A stretch of 64,000 bases of DNA from Arthrobacter sp. DNA4 (GTDB lineage: Bacteria > Actinomycetota > Actinomycetes > Actinomycetales > Micrococcaceae), in assembly GCF_024362385.1 (NCBI RefSeq), contig NZ_CP101466.1, positions 2,108,001-2,172,000 on the forward strand. Direction: 5' to 3'. A program made the translations under genes and the position numbers. The notes beneath the pieces are model-generated. The model was not told the DNA's origin. It ran no database searches and worked only from the letters and a program-made list of their open reading frames with translations. The first letter of the stretch is position 1. Each line of letters starts with the position of its first letter. Of this stretch, positions 9,363 to 18,310 are shown one piece after another.

Positions 9363-10760
9363 TCAGCCGTTGATGACCTGGGGCACGCCGAGGTGTTTGA
9401 GTCCTTCGACGCCGAATTCGAGCCCGTAGCCGGATTGTTTTGCGCCACCGAAAGGGATACGTGGGTCGACGGCGCCGTGCTTGTTGATCCAGACGGTGCC
9501 GGCCTGGATGCGCGTTGCGACGTCACGTGCCGTTGCCGGGTCGGAGGACCAGACGGAGGCGCCGAGGCCGACGTCGAGGGCGTTGGCTTTCTCGATTGCT
9601 TCGTCGATGGTGCTGTAGCGGATGATGGGCAGGGCGGGGCCGAATTGTTCTTCGGCGACGAGCGGGTTGTCGTTGTCGATGTCGGCCACAAGGGTGGTGG
9701 GGTAGAAGTAGCCGGGCTGGTCAGTGTCCGGGTTGCCGCCGAGGAGGACGCGGGCCCCGGACGCTTTGGCGGCCTCCACGAGGTTCGCGACGATCTCGTA
9801 CTGTGCCTTGTTCTGCAGCGGTCCCAGGACGTTGTTTTCGTCCAGGCCGTTACCCATTGGCATGGCCTTGGCCACGTTGGTGAGTTCGTCGCAGACGGCG
9901 TCGTAGATGTCGTCGTGGACGTAGAGGCGTTTCAGGGCAGCGCAGGTTTGGCCGGTGTTGATGAAGGCACCCCAGAACAGACCTTCGGCGATGGCCTTCG
10001 GGTCAGCGTCGGGCAGGACGATGCCGGCGTCGTTTCCTCCCAGTTCCAGGGTGAGCCGCTTGACGGTGTCCGCGGAGGACTTGATGATCGCTTTGCCCGT
10101 GGCGGTGGAGCCGGTAAACATGACCTTCCCGATGGCGGGGTGGGAGGCGAGGGCTTCGCCGACGTCGCGGCCGCCGGAGACCACGGTGAGGAGACCGGAT
10201 GGCAGGGCTTCGTTGATGGTTTCGACGAGGGCAAGCACGCTGAGCGGGGTGTATTCGGAGGGTTTGACCACTACGGCGTTGCCCATTCTCAGCGCGGGGG
10301 CGACCTGCCATACGACGATCATCATGGGCCAGTTCCATGGTCCGATGGCCCCGACGACGCCGATGGGCCGGTAGTGCAGTTCGGCACGGGTTTCACCGTC
10401 ATCGACCAGGGTTTCTGCTTCGAGCGGGGTCCCGGCGGCGGCGCGGAGCCAGGCGGCGCAGGCGCCGACTTCGAAGCGGGCGTTGGGGCCGTTCAGCGGT
10501 TTGCCTTGCTCGCGGGAGAGCAGCTGGGCGAGTTCTTCCGCGCGGGCTTCGATGGCGTCGGCGGCCTTCAGCAGTGCGGCGGACCGTGCCTCGTGACCGA
10601 GTGTGGCCCACGCCGGTTGGGCGTCAACGGCCACGTCGATGGCGCGCTGCAGGTCCGCGACTGTGTGGACGGGCGCTTCGCCGACGGGTTCACCGGTGGC
10701 GGGATTGAAGATGGTCCGGGCAGCAACGGAGCCCTCGGTCAGGACGGGTGTGGTGTTCAT
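9363..10760 (-). CDS. Aldehyde dehydrogenase family protein
   Basis: A 465-residue NAD(P)-dependent aldehyde dehydrogenase. The general base Glu239 in LELGGND, the catalytic Cys273 in GQTCAALKRLY and the PWNWP segment near residue 141 are intact. It should convert an aldehyde to its acid in the cytoplasm. The ATG at 10760 has a clean GAGGA site. It lies 51 bp downstream of the class III PLP enzyme on the same strand, so in context it probably oxidises the aldehyde that enzyme releases, for example acetaldehyde or a homologue. Betaine-aldehyde or succinate-semialdehyde activity cannot be excluded. Confidence 0.87.
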   Translation of the reverse strand: MNTTPVLTEGSVAARTIFNPATGEPVGEAPVHTVADLQRAIDVAVDAQPAWATLGHEARSAALLKAADAIEARAEELAQLLSREQGKPLNGPNARFEVGACAAWLRAAAGTPLEAETLVDDGETRAELHYRPIGVVGAIGPWNWPMMIVVWQVAPALRMGNAVVVKPSEYTPLSVLALVETINEALPSGLLTVVSGGRDVGEALASHPAIGKVMFTGSTATGKAIIKSSADTVKRLTLELGGNDAGIVLPDADPKAIAEGLFWGAFINTGQTCAALKRLYVHDDIYDAVCDELTNVAKAMPMGNGLDENNVLGPLQNKAQYEIVANLVEAAKASGARVLLGGNPDTDQPGYFYPTTLVADIDNDNPLVAEEQFGPALPIIRYSTIDEAIEKANALDVGLGASVWSSDPATARDVATRIQAGTVWINKHGAVDPRIPFGGAKQSGYGLEFGVEGLKHLGVPQVING

Positions 10761-10811
10761 GGCATTCTCCTCATTGAGTGGTTAGTTGTTGTTCCGTGCA
10801 GATCCGGATGG

Positions 10812-12152
10812 TCACCGTTGGTTTTGATCAGTTGGGCTATTGCGGGTTGCCAGTGACAGGCGGAGTTGCTCGATCATGTGTTGGGCGTCCTTGAGTTCGA
10901 AGACGAGCGGTGGCCTCATTTTGAGGACGTTTTCGTGGCGACCGATCTTTCCGATGAGAACGCCGCGGGAACGCATCTCTTCCGTGAGTGCCTTGGTGGC
11001 GGCAGGGTCCGGCGTCGCATCGTCGGGATTGACGATCTCCAGGCCAAAGAAGAGGCCCCGGCCGCGTACGCTCTTGATCCTGGGGTTGCCCTTGGCGAGG
11101 GCTGCGAGTTCGTCAGCGATGAACTTGCCGAGTTGGTGCGCATTTTCAACAAGCCCGTTCTCTTCCATGACCTGCAGCACAGCAAGACCGGCTGCGGACG
11201 AGACGGGGTTTCCAGCAAATGTGTTGAAGTAGGTGTTGTTTTCCCCGAATTCCTCCATCAGTGCTTGTGTGGTGATGACGCCGCCTACGGGGTGGCCGTT
11301 GCCCATCGGCTTGCCAAGTGTCACCAGATCAGGGGTGGTGCCGAAAGCCTGGTGGCCCCACATGTGGTTGCCGGTCCGTCCGAAGCCTGACTGGACCTCG
11401 TCCGCGATGATCAGTCCATGCGGCGGCCGGACCCGGTCGGTGACTGCCTCTATGTAGCCGTCGGGGGTCTGCAGGAGTCCTTCGGTTGAGAACAGCGGGT
11501 CATACAGGATGGCTGAGACTCCGTAGCCTTCGGCCTGGAGCGAGGAGATGGCTGCGTCGACGTCGCGCAGCGCTTCCTGGAGGAGGCGCTTTCGTTTAGC
11601 CGGTGTCAGCCCTGCTGCGTCCGGAATACGAAGGGGGCGTACGTGGGCGCCGAGGGGTTCTTTGACCTGGAGGCCGGTGGTCAATTCGGCAAGGGTCGTG
11701 GTGTTGCCGTGGTAGCTGTGGTCCGAGATAAGGATGCCGGTGTTGCCGGTGTGTTGCCGTGCGATTCGCAGCGCGAGCTCGTTTGCTTCCGATCCGCTGT
11801 TGGTGAAAAATACCCGCTCCAAGGGGGAATCGAAGAGCGCCAGCAGCTTTTCGGCGTACTCAACGACGCGTGAGTTGAGGTACCTCGTGTGGAGGTTGAC
11901 GGTCTGCAGCTGGGCTGTGATTGCTTCGCGGACGACAGGGTTGGAGTGTCCGACGTGGGGAACGTTGTTGTAGACATCAAGGTAGGTCTTGCCGGTTGCG
12001 TCGTGGACCCACACGCCTTCGCTTACCACGATTTCCAGGGGAGTGGCATAGAACAGCGGGGAGTGGCGCCCGATGGTGCGTTCGCGGCGGTCAACGAGGC
12101 TTTCCTGAAGGCGCGCGTCGGGCGCCGGTTCTGTGGCTGTTTCGAGTGTCAT
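10812..12152 (-). CDS. Class III PLP enzyme, probable amino-alcohol-phosphate phospho-lyase
   Basis: A 446-residue fold-type I PLP protein annotated generically as a class III aminotransferase. Ser119-Asn124 (SGSEAN) bind cofactor phosphate, Asp251 in DEVQSGFGRTG contacts the pyridine nitrogen and Lys281 in TLGKPMGNG forms the Schiff base. The segment YLDVYNNVPHVGHSNP (58-73) and HTRYLN (88-93) match the AGXT2L subgroup, which eliminates phosphate from phosphoethanolamine or phosphohydroxylysine; an Arthrobacter aurescens homologue has, to my recollection, been shown to act on phosphoethanolamine. The neighbouring APH-type kinase could make the phosphorylated substrate. The ATG at 12152 is chosen because homology begins there, although the frame stays open another 118 codons upstream. 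Confidence 0.82.
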   Translation of the reverse strand: MTLETATEPAPDARLQESLVDRRERTIGRHSPLFYATPLEIVVSEGVWVHDATGKTYLDVYNNVPHVGHSNPVVREAITAQLQTVNLHTRYLNSRVVEYAEKLLALFDSPLERVFFTNSGSEANELALRIARQHTGNTGILISDHSYHGNTTTLAELTTGLQVKEPLGAHVRPLRIPDAAGLTPAKRKRLLQEALRDVDAAISSLQAEGYGVSAILYDPLFSTEGLLQTPDGYIEAVTDRVRPPHGLIIADEVQSGFGRTGNHMWGHQAFGTTPDLVTLGKPMGNGHPVGGVITTQALMEEFGENNTYFNTFAGNPVSSAAGLAVLQVMEENGLVENAHQLGKFIADELAALAKGNPRIKSVRGRGLFFGLEIVNPDDATPDPAATKALTEEMRSRGVLIGKIGRHENVLKMRPPLVFELKDAQHMIEQLRLSLATRNSPTDQNQR

Positions 12153-12247
12153 TGCTGTCCTTGGCCGTTGGTGCGGATTTGAGTCCGGAACATGAGTCGG
12201 TGGGTGTTGCCGGGGTCGGACGGTCGATGGTAAGCCCTGGCAACCGG

Positions 12248-12646
12248 TTAGAGGGCGTTGGCGCCGGCAGTAGCGACCAGGTGGTCGTTTTCCACGGTGC
12301 TGCCGCTGACACCGATGGCGCCGATGGTGACCCCGTCTTTGGTCAGTGGGATGCCTCCGGGAAAGGAGATCAGGCCGCCATTGGATACTTCGATGTTGAA
12401 CAGCGGTCCGCCGGGCTGCGAGATGGAGCCGATGTCTCCGGTGGGCATGTCGAAGTAACGGGCCGTGCGTGCCTTTTTGATGGCGATGTCGATACTGCCG
12501 AGCCACGCACCGTCCATGCGGGTGAAGGCCTTGAGGTTTCCGCCGGCGTCTACCACGGCAATGTTCATCAGGGTTTCCGAGGACAGGGCTGCCTCTCGTG
12601 CTGCTTCAACTATTTTGTGTGCTTCTTGCTGCGTGATGTCGTTCAT
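12248..12646 (-). CDS. HbpS/GlcG-like (DUF336) protein
   Basis: A 132-residue member of the GlcG/HbpS family with the typical [23 protein letters not shown] and [19 protein letters not shown] segments. HbpS from Streptomyces binds haem extracellularly, while other members accompany diol, glycolate and amine oxidation genes with no assigned reaction. The ATG at 12646 follows GGAGC. No signal peptide is evident, so this one is likely cytoplasmic. It lies between the phospho-lyase and kinase genes in the same direction, which suggests a helper role in that pathway. Confidence 0.87.
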   Translation of the reverse strand: MNDITQQEAHKIVEAAREAALSSETLMNIAVVDAGGNLKAFTRMDGAWLGSIDIAIKKARTARYFDMPTGDIGSISQPGGPLFNIEVSNGGLISFPGGIPLTKDGVTIGAIGVSGSTVENDHLVATAGANAL

Positions 12647-12741
12647 CTGTTGCTCCGAAATCTTTTCCTGTTTAAGGGCGTAGTTGTATTGACTGGCGTA
12701 GAGCCAGCCCTGGTTAGGTGCTAACGCGCGCGGGGGTTTTG

Positions 12742-13695
12742 TTAGACGAGAGCTGCCGGTTTTGCGGCTGCCTTTATTAAGTCGGGGAAGTCAGGGGCTG
12801 TTATTTCAGTGATCAACCCTTCCCAACAGGTACGCAGTTCCCCTGCGTAGTCGGCGTCGTCGTTGGGTGCGGCGTTGCCCATTGCGGTGATCCACAGTCC
12901 GCTGTTGGACCAATGAGCCACCGCCATGAAGAGCCTGGCGCGGGCCATTTTTACTGGGTCAGTGTTGCCGAAGTAGGCTTCGAAGAGTGCCTGTGCCTTG
13001 TCTTTCCCGAATCCGTTTTGCGCTGCAATAAATCCGATCTCGTAGCACGGGTCCGAGTTGCCGGCGAGGTCCCAGTCGATAATGTTGTAGGTCATTAAGG
13101 AGGTGTCCTTGATGATGTTTGCATCCCAAATGTCCAGATGGCAGGGAACAAACTGGGAAGGATCCAGGGCCAGGACGGTCTCCAGACGGTCCATCAGGGC
13201 CTGGATGGCTGACGTTCCGGGCGGCAGCTCGATACCTTGTCTTCTGGCGGCCTCCATCCTTTGTCGGGCCAGGTTGAAGGGGTTGATGTCGTTGAGGAAG
13301 CGGCGGCCGGAGTGATGAAGCCGGTGAAGGGCAGGGACGAGTCGGGTGACGGAGTCATCGTCGTCGCTTAGCCTCGGGTGGCCTCCCGGAACAAAGTCGA
13401 GGGCCAGCGCCAAGGGTTCGTTTGAGACTGTTATGACGGGCGCGCCTACGCCGATCTCGGCGGCAATTCTCGTGTTTTCCAGAACCACGTGGGCAGCGGG
13501 CAGAACTCCTACCGTTTCCCAGTAGTTGTTCCAGAGCTTGACGACGCAGCGACGGGAACCGTCCTCGACGAGGTAGTTCTTATGGGCCTGGCCGCCGGAG
13601 AGGGAATGTGCGGTGACGTGACAGCCACCCCAGTCGGGGTTCGTCGAAAGCACCGCCTTAATGCTGGTGATTTCGGTATCAGGGACGATGGTCAT
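12742..13695 (-). CDS. APH/choline-kinase-type small-molecule kinase
   Basis: A 317-residue kinase of the aminoglycoside-phosphotransferase fold. The catalytic loop HLDIWDAN begins at residue 186, the metal-binding IDWD at 206-209 and the likely ATP-binding lysine is in CVVKLWNN near residue 53. This fold includes choline, ethanolamine and hydroxylysine kinases as well as resistance enzymes. Its position beside a phospho-lyase-type PLP enzyme points to phosphorylation of an amino alcohol rather than antibiotic resistance. The start is uncertain: ATG 13695 has AAGGA about 12 bp upstream, and a GTG 39 bp earlier is possible. Confidence 0.82.
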   Translation of the reverse strand: MTIVPDTEITSIKAVLSTNPDWGGCHVTAHSLSGGQAHKNYLVEDGSRRCVVKLWNNYWETVGVLPAAHVVLENTRIAAEIGVGAPVITVSNEPLALALDFVPGGHPRLSDDDDSVTRLVPALHRLHHSGRRFLNDINPFNLARQRMEAARRQGIELPPGTSAIQALMDRLETVLALDPSQFVPCHLDIWDANIIKDTSLMTYNIIDWDLAGNSDPCYEIGFIAAQNGFGKDKAQALFEAYFGNTDPVKMARARLFMAVAHWSNSGLWITAMGNAAPNDDADYAGELRTCWEGLITEITAPDFPDLIKAAAKPAALV

Positions 13696-13837
13696 TAGGA
13701 TTGGATGTCCTTCGATGTTCGAATGCAGGTGCACTGTGTTGGGGTCGGAGGGGGTCCTGGCTGCACTGTTCGCACTGTTTAACGAGCTCCCACAAGCTCT
13801 GTAACGGTGCGGTCAGGACGTCTGCCGGTGTCACGGT

Positions 13838-14965
13838 TTATGCCTTTGCTGTGGCGAAGCGTGAAGGCAGGAACAGGTTTGTTTCTGGACGGGAAATGCC
13901 GTCGACATGATCAGCCAGCATTTCACCAACAACCGCTGCATAGCGGAACCCTCGGCCCATGTCTCCGGTGCCGATGACGACATTGGACGACTCCGGGTGT
14001 CCACCGATAACCCAATGGCCGTCCTCCACCTCAGACCACATGCATACGGTGGTAGATACCGGGTTGGTGTCGATGTCCGGGAGCCTGGCGCTGAGGACTT
14101 CCTGGATCCGTTCGAGGTCTCCGGGCCTGAGGTCCTGGCTGAGGTCCTCGGGATCGATCCAGTTTCCCTTCCCGGGGACAGAGAACTTCCATTCACCGTT
14201 AGGCTCGGAGCAACCGTAAGCCGGTGCCTCGTCCGATCCCGGGGGCTTGGCGAAGTAGATGGCCGGCTTCGGTGGCCCGTCCTGGCGGAAATTGGCCAGC
14301 ACCTGACGGTCCACTTTGTAGGGCAGATCCAGTTGCATCAAATGGTTGGCGCGGGCACCCACGGTGACGACGACCTTGTCGGCTGAATAGTTACCCTGAT
14401 CGGTGCTCACGACGATGCCCGAAGCGCTCTCATCCCAGCCTTGAACCGCTTCTCCCGTGCGCAGGGTTGCGCCGAGCCGGCGAGCCTCCGACTGCAGGGC
14501 CTTGATGGCGGGGTGAACGAGGGCAACGGTGCCGTTTGGCTCCCATACGGCGACTTCGTCGTCATCAATGGTGGCCCAAGGGAACCGCTTCCGTGCTGTC
14601 GAAGCGTCAAGGGCGTGGTACTCAAAATCGGACGCGCCTAGGGAGGCCACCGTTTTGTCGAACCACATTGATCCGGGTTCGCCGACGAACACAGTTCCCG
14701 AACGTTCCAACAGACGGGTCCCGGTTTTCGCGGCCAACTCGTCCCACAACTCAAAGGTCCGCTTTGTGAAGGTGGTGTACTGGGCTCCTGCACTGCTGGA
14801 TTGCCGGGCCAGCCGTGTGGCGCCTCCGTGCGAGCCGTGCATGTGTGGCGGTGCGAACTTATCCAGGCCGAGCACGGACTTGCCGCGGGCTGCCAAGTGC
14901 CACGCCGCCGATGAGCCCCAGGGGCCCAGTCCAATTACGATGACGTCGTAGTGTTGTGTTGACAC
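13838..14965 (-). CDS. Sarcosine-oxidase-like FAD amine oxidase (monomeric type)
   Basis: A 375-residue flavoprotein of the monomeric sarcosine oxidase / N-methyltryptophan oxidase family. The dinucleotide-binding motif GLGPWGSSAAWHLA is at residues 12-25, GSHGGATRLAR near 44-54 and the covalent-FAD cysteine is Cys308 in CMWSEVEDGHW. Such enzymes oxidise N-methyl amines with oxygen, giving a free amine, formaldehyde and hydrogen peroxide. The GTG start at 14965 has GGAGGA just upstream. Formaldehyde production fits the mycothiol-dependent formaldehyde genes at 7.2-9.0 kb. The substrate could be an N-methylated amino alcohol, sarcosine or an N-methyl amino acid. Confidence 0.86.
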   Translation of the reverse strand: MSTQHYDVIVIGLGPWGSSAAWHLAARGKSVLGLDKFAPPHMHGSHGGATRLARQSSSAGAQYTTFTKRTFELWDELAAKTGTRLLERSGTVFVGEPGSMWFDKTVASLGASDFEYHALDASTARKRFPWATIDDDEVAVWEPNGTVALVHPAIKALQSEARRLGATLRTGEAVQGWDESASGIVVSTDQGNYSADKVVVTVGARANHLMQLDLPYKVDRQVLANFRQDGPPKPAIYFAKPPGSDEAPAYGCSEPNGEWKFSVPGKGNWIDPEDLSQDLRPGDLERIQEVLSARLPDIDTNPVSTTVCMWSEVEDGHWVIGGHPESSNVVIGTGDMGRGFRYAAVVGEMLADHVDGISRPETNLFLPSRFATAKA

Positions 14966-15059
14966 AAATTCCTCCGTTAGTGGTTTTCGAACCCTTGGCG
15001 GGTCAGACAGTGGCTCGTACTAGAAGTCCGTCCATGAGTAGCCGGATAGCCGTGACGGC

Positions 15060-15617
15060 TTACTCGGCGTCCTCCGGCTTACGTGCAGCAGCAGCCCCGG
15101 CAGCGCGGATTGCCCCGGTGATGGTTGCGGCCAAGGCTTCGGTGGGCGCGTCCTCAGGCAAAGTGCGTCTGTCTTTGGCATCCTTTAGATCGCGCGCGAT
15201 GAGCTCTTCGAAAGAGCGGGAAGTCGAGCCCATGACGTCCGAGAGGGCCGACACCAGGTCCGGTCCCATCACCCCGTAGAACCTGCCTTTGGGCTCCTTT
15301 GTCGCCTCCACCAGCGCGGTGGCCAACGCCGTGATTCTTGCGGCGGGGTCCGTGAGGGGATCCCGCAGGCTGATGCCGCGTACGTACACTGCGTCGGCGA
15401 TCCGCATATACACCTCGCGAACAATTTCGTCCCTTCCGCCGGGGAAGTGGGCATAAATGGTCCCCCTTGAAATACCCGCCTGCTGGCTAAGAACCTCGAG
15501 CGCGGTAGAGGCGTACCCCTCCGAACTCAGCAGCTCAGCTGCGGTGTCCAGGATGTCGCCGCGGGTTCTCATACGGTTTCGTTCCCGAAGGGAGAGGGGC
15601 TTGTTGGAGGCGCTCAT
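15060..15617 (-). CDS. TetR/AcrR family regulator
   Basis: A 185-residue repressor with an N-terminal helix-turn-helix (residues 15-60, ending GISRGTIYAHFPGGRDEI) and a helical ligand-binding C-terminus. ATG 15617 with GAAGGA upstream is preferred over a start 51 bp earlier. It is divergent from the phosphatase/permease genes and follows the flavin oxidase in the opposite block, so it probably controls both arms of the amine cluster. Confidence 0.87.
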   Translation of the reverse strand: MSASNKPLSLRERNRMRTRGDILDTAAELLSSEGYASTALEVLSQQAGISRGTIYAHFPGGRDEIVREVYMRIADAVYVRGISLRDPLTDPAARITALATALVEATKEPKGRFYGVMGPDLVSALSDVMGSTSRSFEELIARDLKDAKDRRTLPEDAPTEALAATITGAIRAAGAAAARKPEDAE

Positions 15618-15758
15618 TTCTGGTCCTTCGTGTGGGGTGCTGGTGATCTGCTTCACATGATTGCACATCGGATCCTAAAAGTGAACAGTCTGTGCAAACT
15701 TTGAAAAGGGGGTCCGCGGCCGCTCTGGAGCGGTTGAAAACATTGAACACTATGCCTA

Positions 15759-15769
15759 AGTTCTGAACT
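15759..15769. promoter_or_regulatory. Short palindrome in the TetR/phosphatase intergenic region
   Basis: AGTTC-T-GAACT is an 11-bp perfect palindrome in the divergent promoter region. A second symmetric patch, AAAGT...ACAGTCTGT...ACTTT near 15676-15702, is closer to the TetR start. Either could be the TetR operator; both are short, so this is weak evidence. Confidence 0.3.
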
Positions 15770-15835
15770 AGTCATGCAACAAATATTTAACTTGTTCTAT
15801 TGCAGTACGAAACATTCAGTGTTTACCTTTTATGT

Positions 15836-16633
15836 ATGAAACAGGTCACACCAGGCTTGGCTGGCCCTAACTGCCTTGAGGGCGTCCGGAACTTCCGAAG
15901 CCTCGGGGGACTGCCAGCGCACGGAGGATCCCGTGTGGCTGAAGGCCTGGTGTACCGGAGTGGACACTTCGGATACTCGACAGCCCCGGATCGTCAAAGG
16001 CTGGCGGCGGCACGCCTGCACTTCATGGATCTGCGAAGTCCTTGGGAATCCGAAACCGAAGACCGTTGCGTGCCTGCGCTAACGGCTGTACAAACGCCAC
16101 TACAGGCTAAAGACAGCAGGGACGCGTGGCTGTGGTCTGCGGTTCGCGAAGGTCGCGTGAGCGAGCTTGGCAGGGCCCTTACGGCAGTGCGGGCTGAAGA
16201 GGCAATGCACCGGCTCTATGCCCGTGACATAGCAGGCAACCCACCGGTATTTGCCAATTTCCTTCAGTCATTGGCTCGAGTTGAGCTGCCTGTCGTCGTC
16301 CACTGCTCGGCTGGGAAGGACAGAACCGGATGGGCAATAGCCATCCTTTTGACCATCCTGGGGGTACCTGAAACCGCGATCCTCGAAGACTACGTTCAGA
16401 GTTCATTACCGGAGAACCAATACCTCATCAGAGACTCAGCGGGCAGCGTCACCAGCATCGACAAGCACCTGCGAACAGTCATCACACCCTTGCTGGAAGC
16501 GCGGCAAGGGTACCTCGAAGCCGCATGGCACAGCGTGGAGCACGCCTGGGGATCACGTCACTCCTACTTGGAAGACGGACTCGGCATCACTCCGGCGCTC
16601 ACAAACAAACTCAAGGCACGGCTCCTCGTCTGA
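15836..16633 (+). CDS. PtpB-like tyrosine/phospholipid phosphatase family protein
   Basis: A 265-residue protein of the family that includes mycobacterial PtpB. The P-loop HCSAGKDRTG is intact with nucleophile Cys157, and the N-terminal NFRSLGG (residues 19-25) is characteristic of the group. It hydrolyses a phosphate monoester, on protein or possibly a small molecule or lipid. ATG 15836 is preferred over TTG 15800 because homology starts shortly after it; no clear ribosome site is visible, so the message may be leaderless. It precedes the APC permease by 49 bp. In a pathway that passes through a phosphorylated amino alcohol, a phosphatase could relieve excess intermediate, but that is speculation. 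Confidence 0.83.
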   Translation: MKQVTPGLAGPNCLEGVRNFRSLGGLPAHGGSRVAEGLVYRSGHFGYSTAPDRQRLAAARLHFMDLRSPWESETEDRCVPALTAVQTPLQAKDSRDAWLWSAVREGRVSELGRALTAVRAEEAMHRLYARDIAGNPPVFANFLQSLARVELPVVVHCSAGKDRTGWAIAILLTILGVPETAILEDYVQSSLPENQYLIRDSAGSVTSIDKHLRTVITPLLEARQGYLEAAWHSVEHAWGSRHSYLEDGLGITPALTNKLKARLLV

Positions 16634-16682
16634 GGAAGCCCGAACACGGCTACGGCCATTATCTGCCCGAAAGAGAAAATCC

Positions 16683-18134
16683 ATGATTGATAATGTCAGC
16701 GAGTTGCCGGCAACGACGCCGTCCAGCACACCTGTCCAACCGCAAGCAGGCCATCTCCGCTCAAATAAACTCGGCGTCTTCGCCATCGCCTTCTTCGTCA
16801 TCGCAGCGGCGGCCCCCATGGCGGCTGTCGTCGGTACGGGTCCCGTGGTCTTTGCTGCGGTTGGACCTGCAGCCCCATTGATCTATGCGATCGCCGCACT
16901 GCTCATCGCACTCTTCGCCGTCGGATACCTACGCATGAGCAGGCATGTCACCAACGCCGGCGGCTTTGTCGCCTACATCGCCAAAGGCCTCGGTACACCC
17001 TGGGCCACCGCAGGAGCTGGTCTGGCGCTGCTGATGTACCTCAGCCTGCAGGTCGGGCTGTGGTCACAGTTCGGCGTCTTCGCCGGGCAGTTGCTGGAGA
17101 GCATCACGGGACTCTCCGTGCCCCCGCTCGTCTGGATCGTCGCGTTGCTCGTCATCACCACGGCACTCACCATGCGGGGCGTCGACACGAGCATCCGACT
17201 CTTGGCCGTCCTCATCATCGGCGAAACCCTCGTCGTTGCTGCTCTGGTTATTGTGCTCGTTGCCAGCAAGGGGCCGGGAGTCTTCACATTCTCCGGCTTC
17301 ACCGCTGAGAACCTCTTCAGCCCGGGCCTGGGCATTGCATTGCTGTTCGCCTTCCTGTGCTTCACCAGCTTCGAAGCAACCGTGGTGTTCTCGGAAGAAG
17401 CAATCAACCCCCGCAAGACCATCCCGCGGGCCCTCTACGCCGTAATCGCCTTTGTCGGAATTTTTTACACGCTCTCCATCTGGGTTATCGGAGGGGCCAT
17501 CGGGGTGGACAACATCCAACAGGCGGCAACGGATGACCCTGCAGGATTCATCTTCAACCTCGCCTCCGAAGGCGGAGGGAGCGTCTTGAGCATGGCCATG
17601 CAGGTCCTCGTCGTGACCAGTTACCTGGCCATGCTGCTGGGCCTGATGAACATGTTCGCCCGCTACCTTTTCGCCCTCAGCCGTGCCGGAGTCCTGCCGG
17701 CCAGGCTGGCCACCGTTTCCAAGGATGGGAGTCCCGCCACCGCAGCCCTGTCCAACGGCGTGGCCGTCGGCATCGTCGTGGTTACCTTCCTAGTCCTAGG
17801 CGCAGACCCACTGACCGTCGTGTTCGCCTGGTTCAGCGCCCTGGCAACGGCAGCCTTCATCACCATCCTCATCGTGGCGTCCGTATCCATCGTCGTGTTC
17901 TTCGTCCGAACCAAAGACAACGCCAGTATCTGGGCGACGAAGATCGCCCCCACGCTCTCCACCCTGATCCTTTCCTACATCGGGTACGTGACGATCGAGA
18001 ACTACGACTCCCTCATTGGGCCTGACAACGCCGCCGCGAAGTGGCTGCTCATGCTCATTCCAGCGGTGATGCTCGCCGGCCTGGTGTTCGGCAAGAGCAA
18101 GCGCGATATCGACTACGCCAAAGAAGTTATCTAA
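16683..18134 (+). CDS. APC-family amino acid/amine permease
   Basis: A 483-residue transporter with about 12 membrane helices of the amino acid-polyamine-organocation superfamily. The first helix contains FVIAAAAPMAAVVGTGP and the sixth-helix region FLCFTSFEATVVFSEEAINPRKTIPRA is the conserved APC signature. It is the only transporter in the amine cluster and so is its likely uptake system, for an amino alcohol such as ethanolamine or a methylated amine. It follows the phosphatase gene closely and ends at a strong terminator. Confidence 0.9.
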   Translation: MIDNVSELPATTPSSTPVQPQAGHLRSNKLGVFAIAFFVIAAAAPMAAVVGTGPVVFAAVGPAAPLIYAIAALLIALFAVGYLRMSRHVTNAGGFVAYIAKGLGTPWATAGAGLALLMYLSLQVGLWSQFGVFAGQLLESITGLSVPPLVWIVALLVITTALTMRGVDTSIRLLAVLIIGETLVVAALVIVLVASKGPGVFTFSGFTAENLFSPGLGIALLFAFLCFTSFEATVVFSEEAINPRKTIPRALYAVIAFVGIFYTLSIWVIGGAIGVDNIQQAATDDPAGFIFNLASEGGGSVLSMAMQVLVVTSYLAMLLGLMNMFARYLFALSRAGVLPARLATVSKDGSPATAALSNGVAVGIVVVTFLVLGADPLTVVFAWFSALATAAFITILIVASVSIVVFFVRTKDNASIWATKIAPTLSTLILSYIGYVTIENYDSLIGPDNAAAKWLLMLIPAVMLAGLVFGKSKRDIDYAKEVI

Positions 18135-18138
18135 AACG

Positions 18139-18184
18139 ATTACCGTGCTGCCGCCTCCCGGGCGGCAGCACGGTAATTCGTTTC
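18139..18184 (+). terminator. Strong hairpin terminator after the APC permease
   Basis: A perfect 17-bp stem (18139-18155 pairing with 18161-18177) with a five-base loop and a following TTCGTTT. It starts five bases after the permease stop codon. Confidence 0.88.
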
Positions 18185-18310
18185 CTCCAGGACCACAACG
18201 TATTCACGAGGTGGCCCAGTGGTATGCCCGCATCGTCTTTGAAGTCTGACGATCGGTCCTCCACGAGTAAGCGAAAGCACACACCTTCGAAACAGAACCG
18301 GGAGATCAGA

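Noticed and set aside
10337..10708. Long arginine-rich open frames opposite the aldehyde dehydrogenase and many other genes.
   Set aside because: They are antisense shadows produced by high GC at third positions; codon bias and homology support only the annotated strand.
12742..13695. Aminoglycoside resistance phosphotransferase.
   Set aside because: The fold fits, but the gene lies in a catabolic cluster with a phospho-lyase-type partner, which favours a metabolic kinase.
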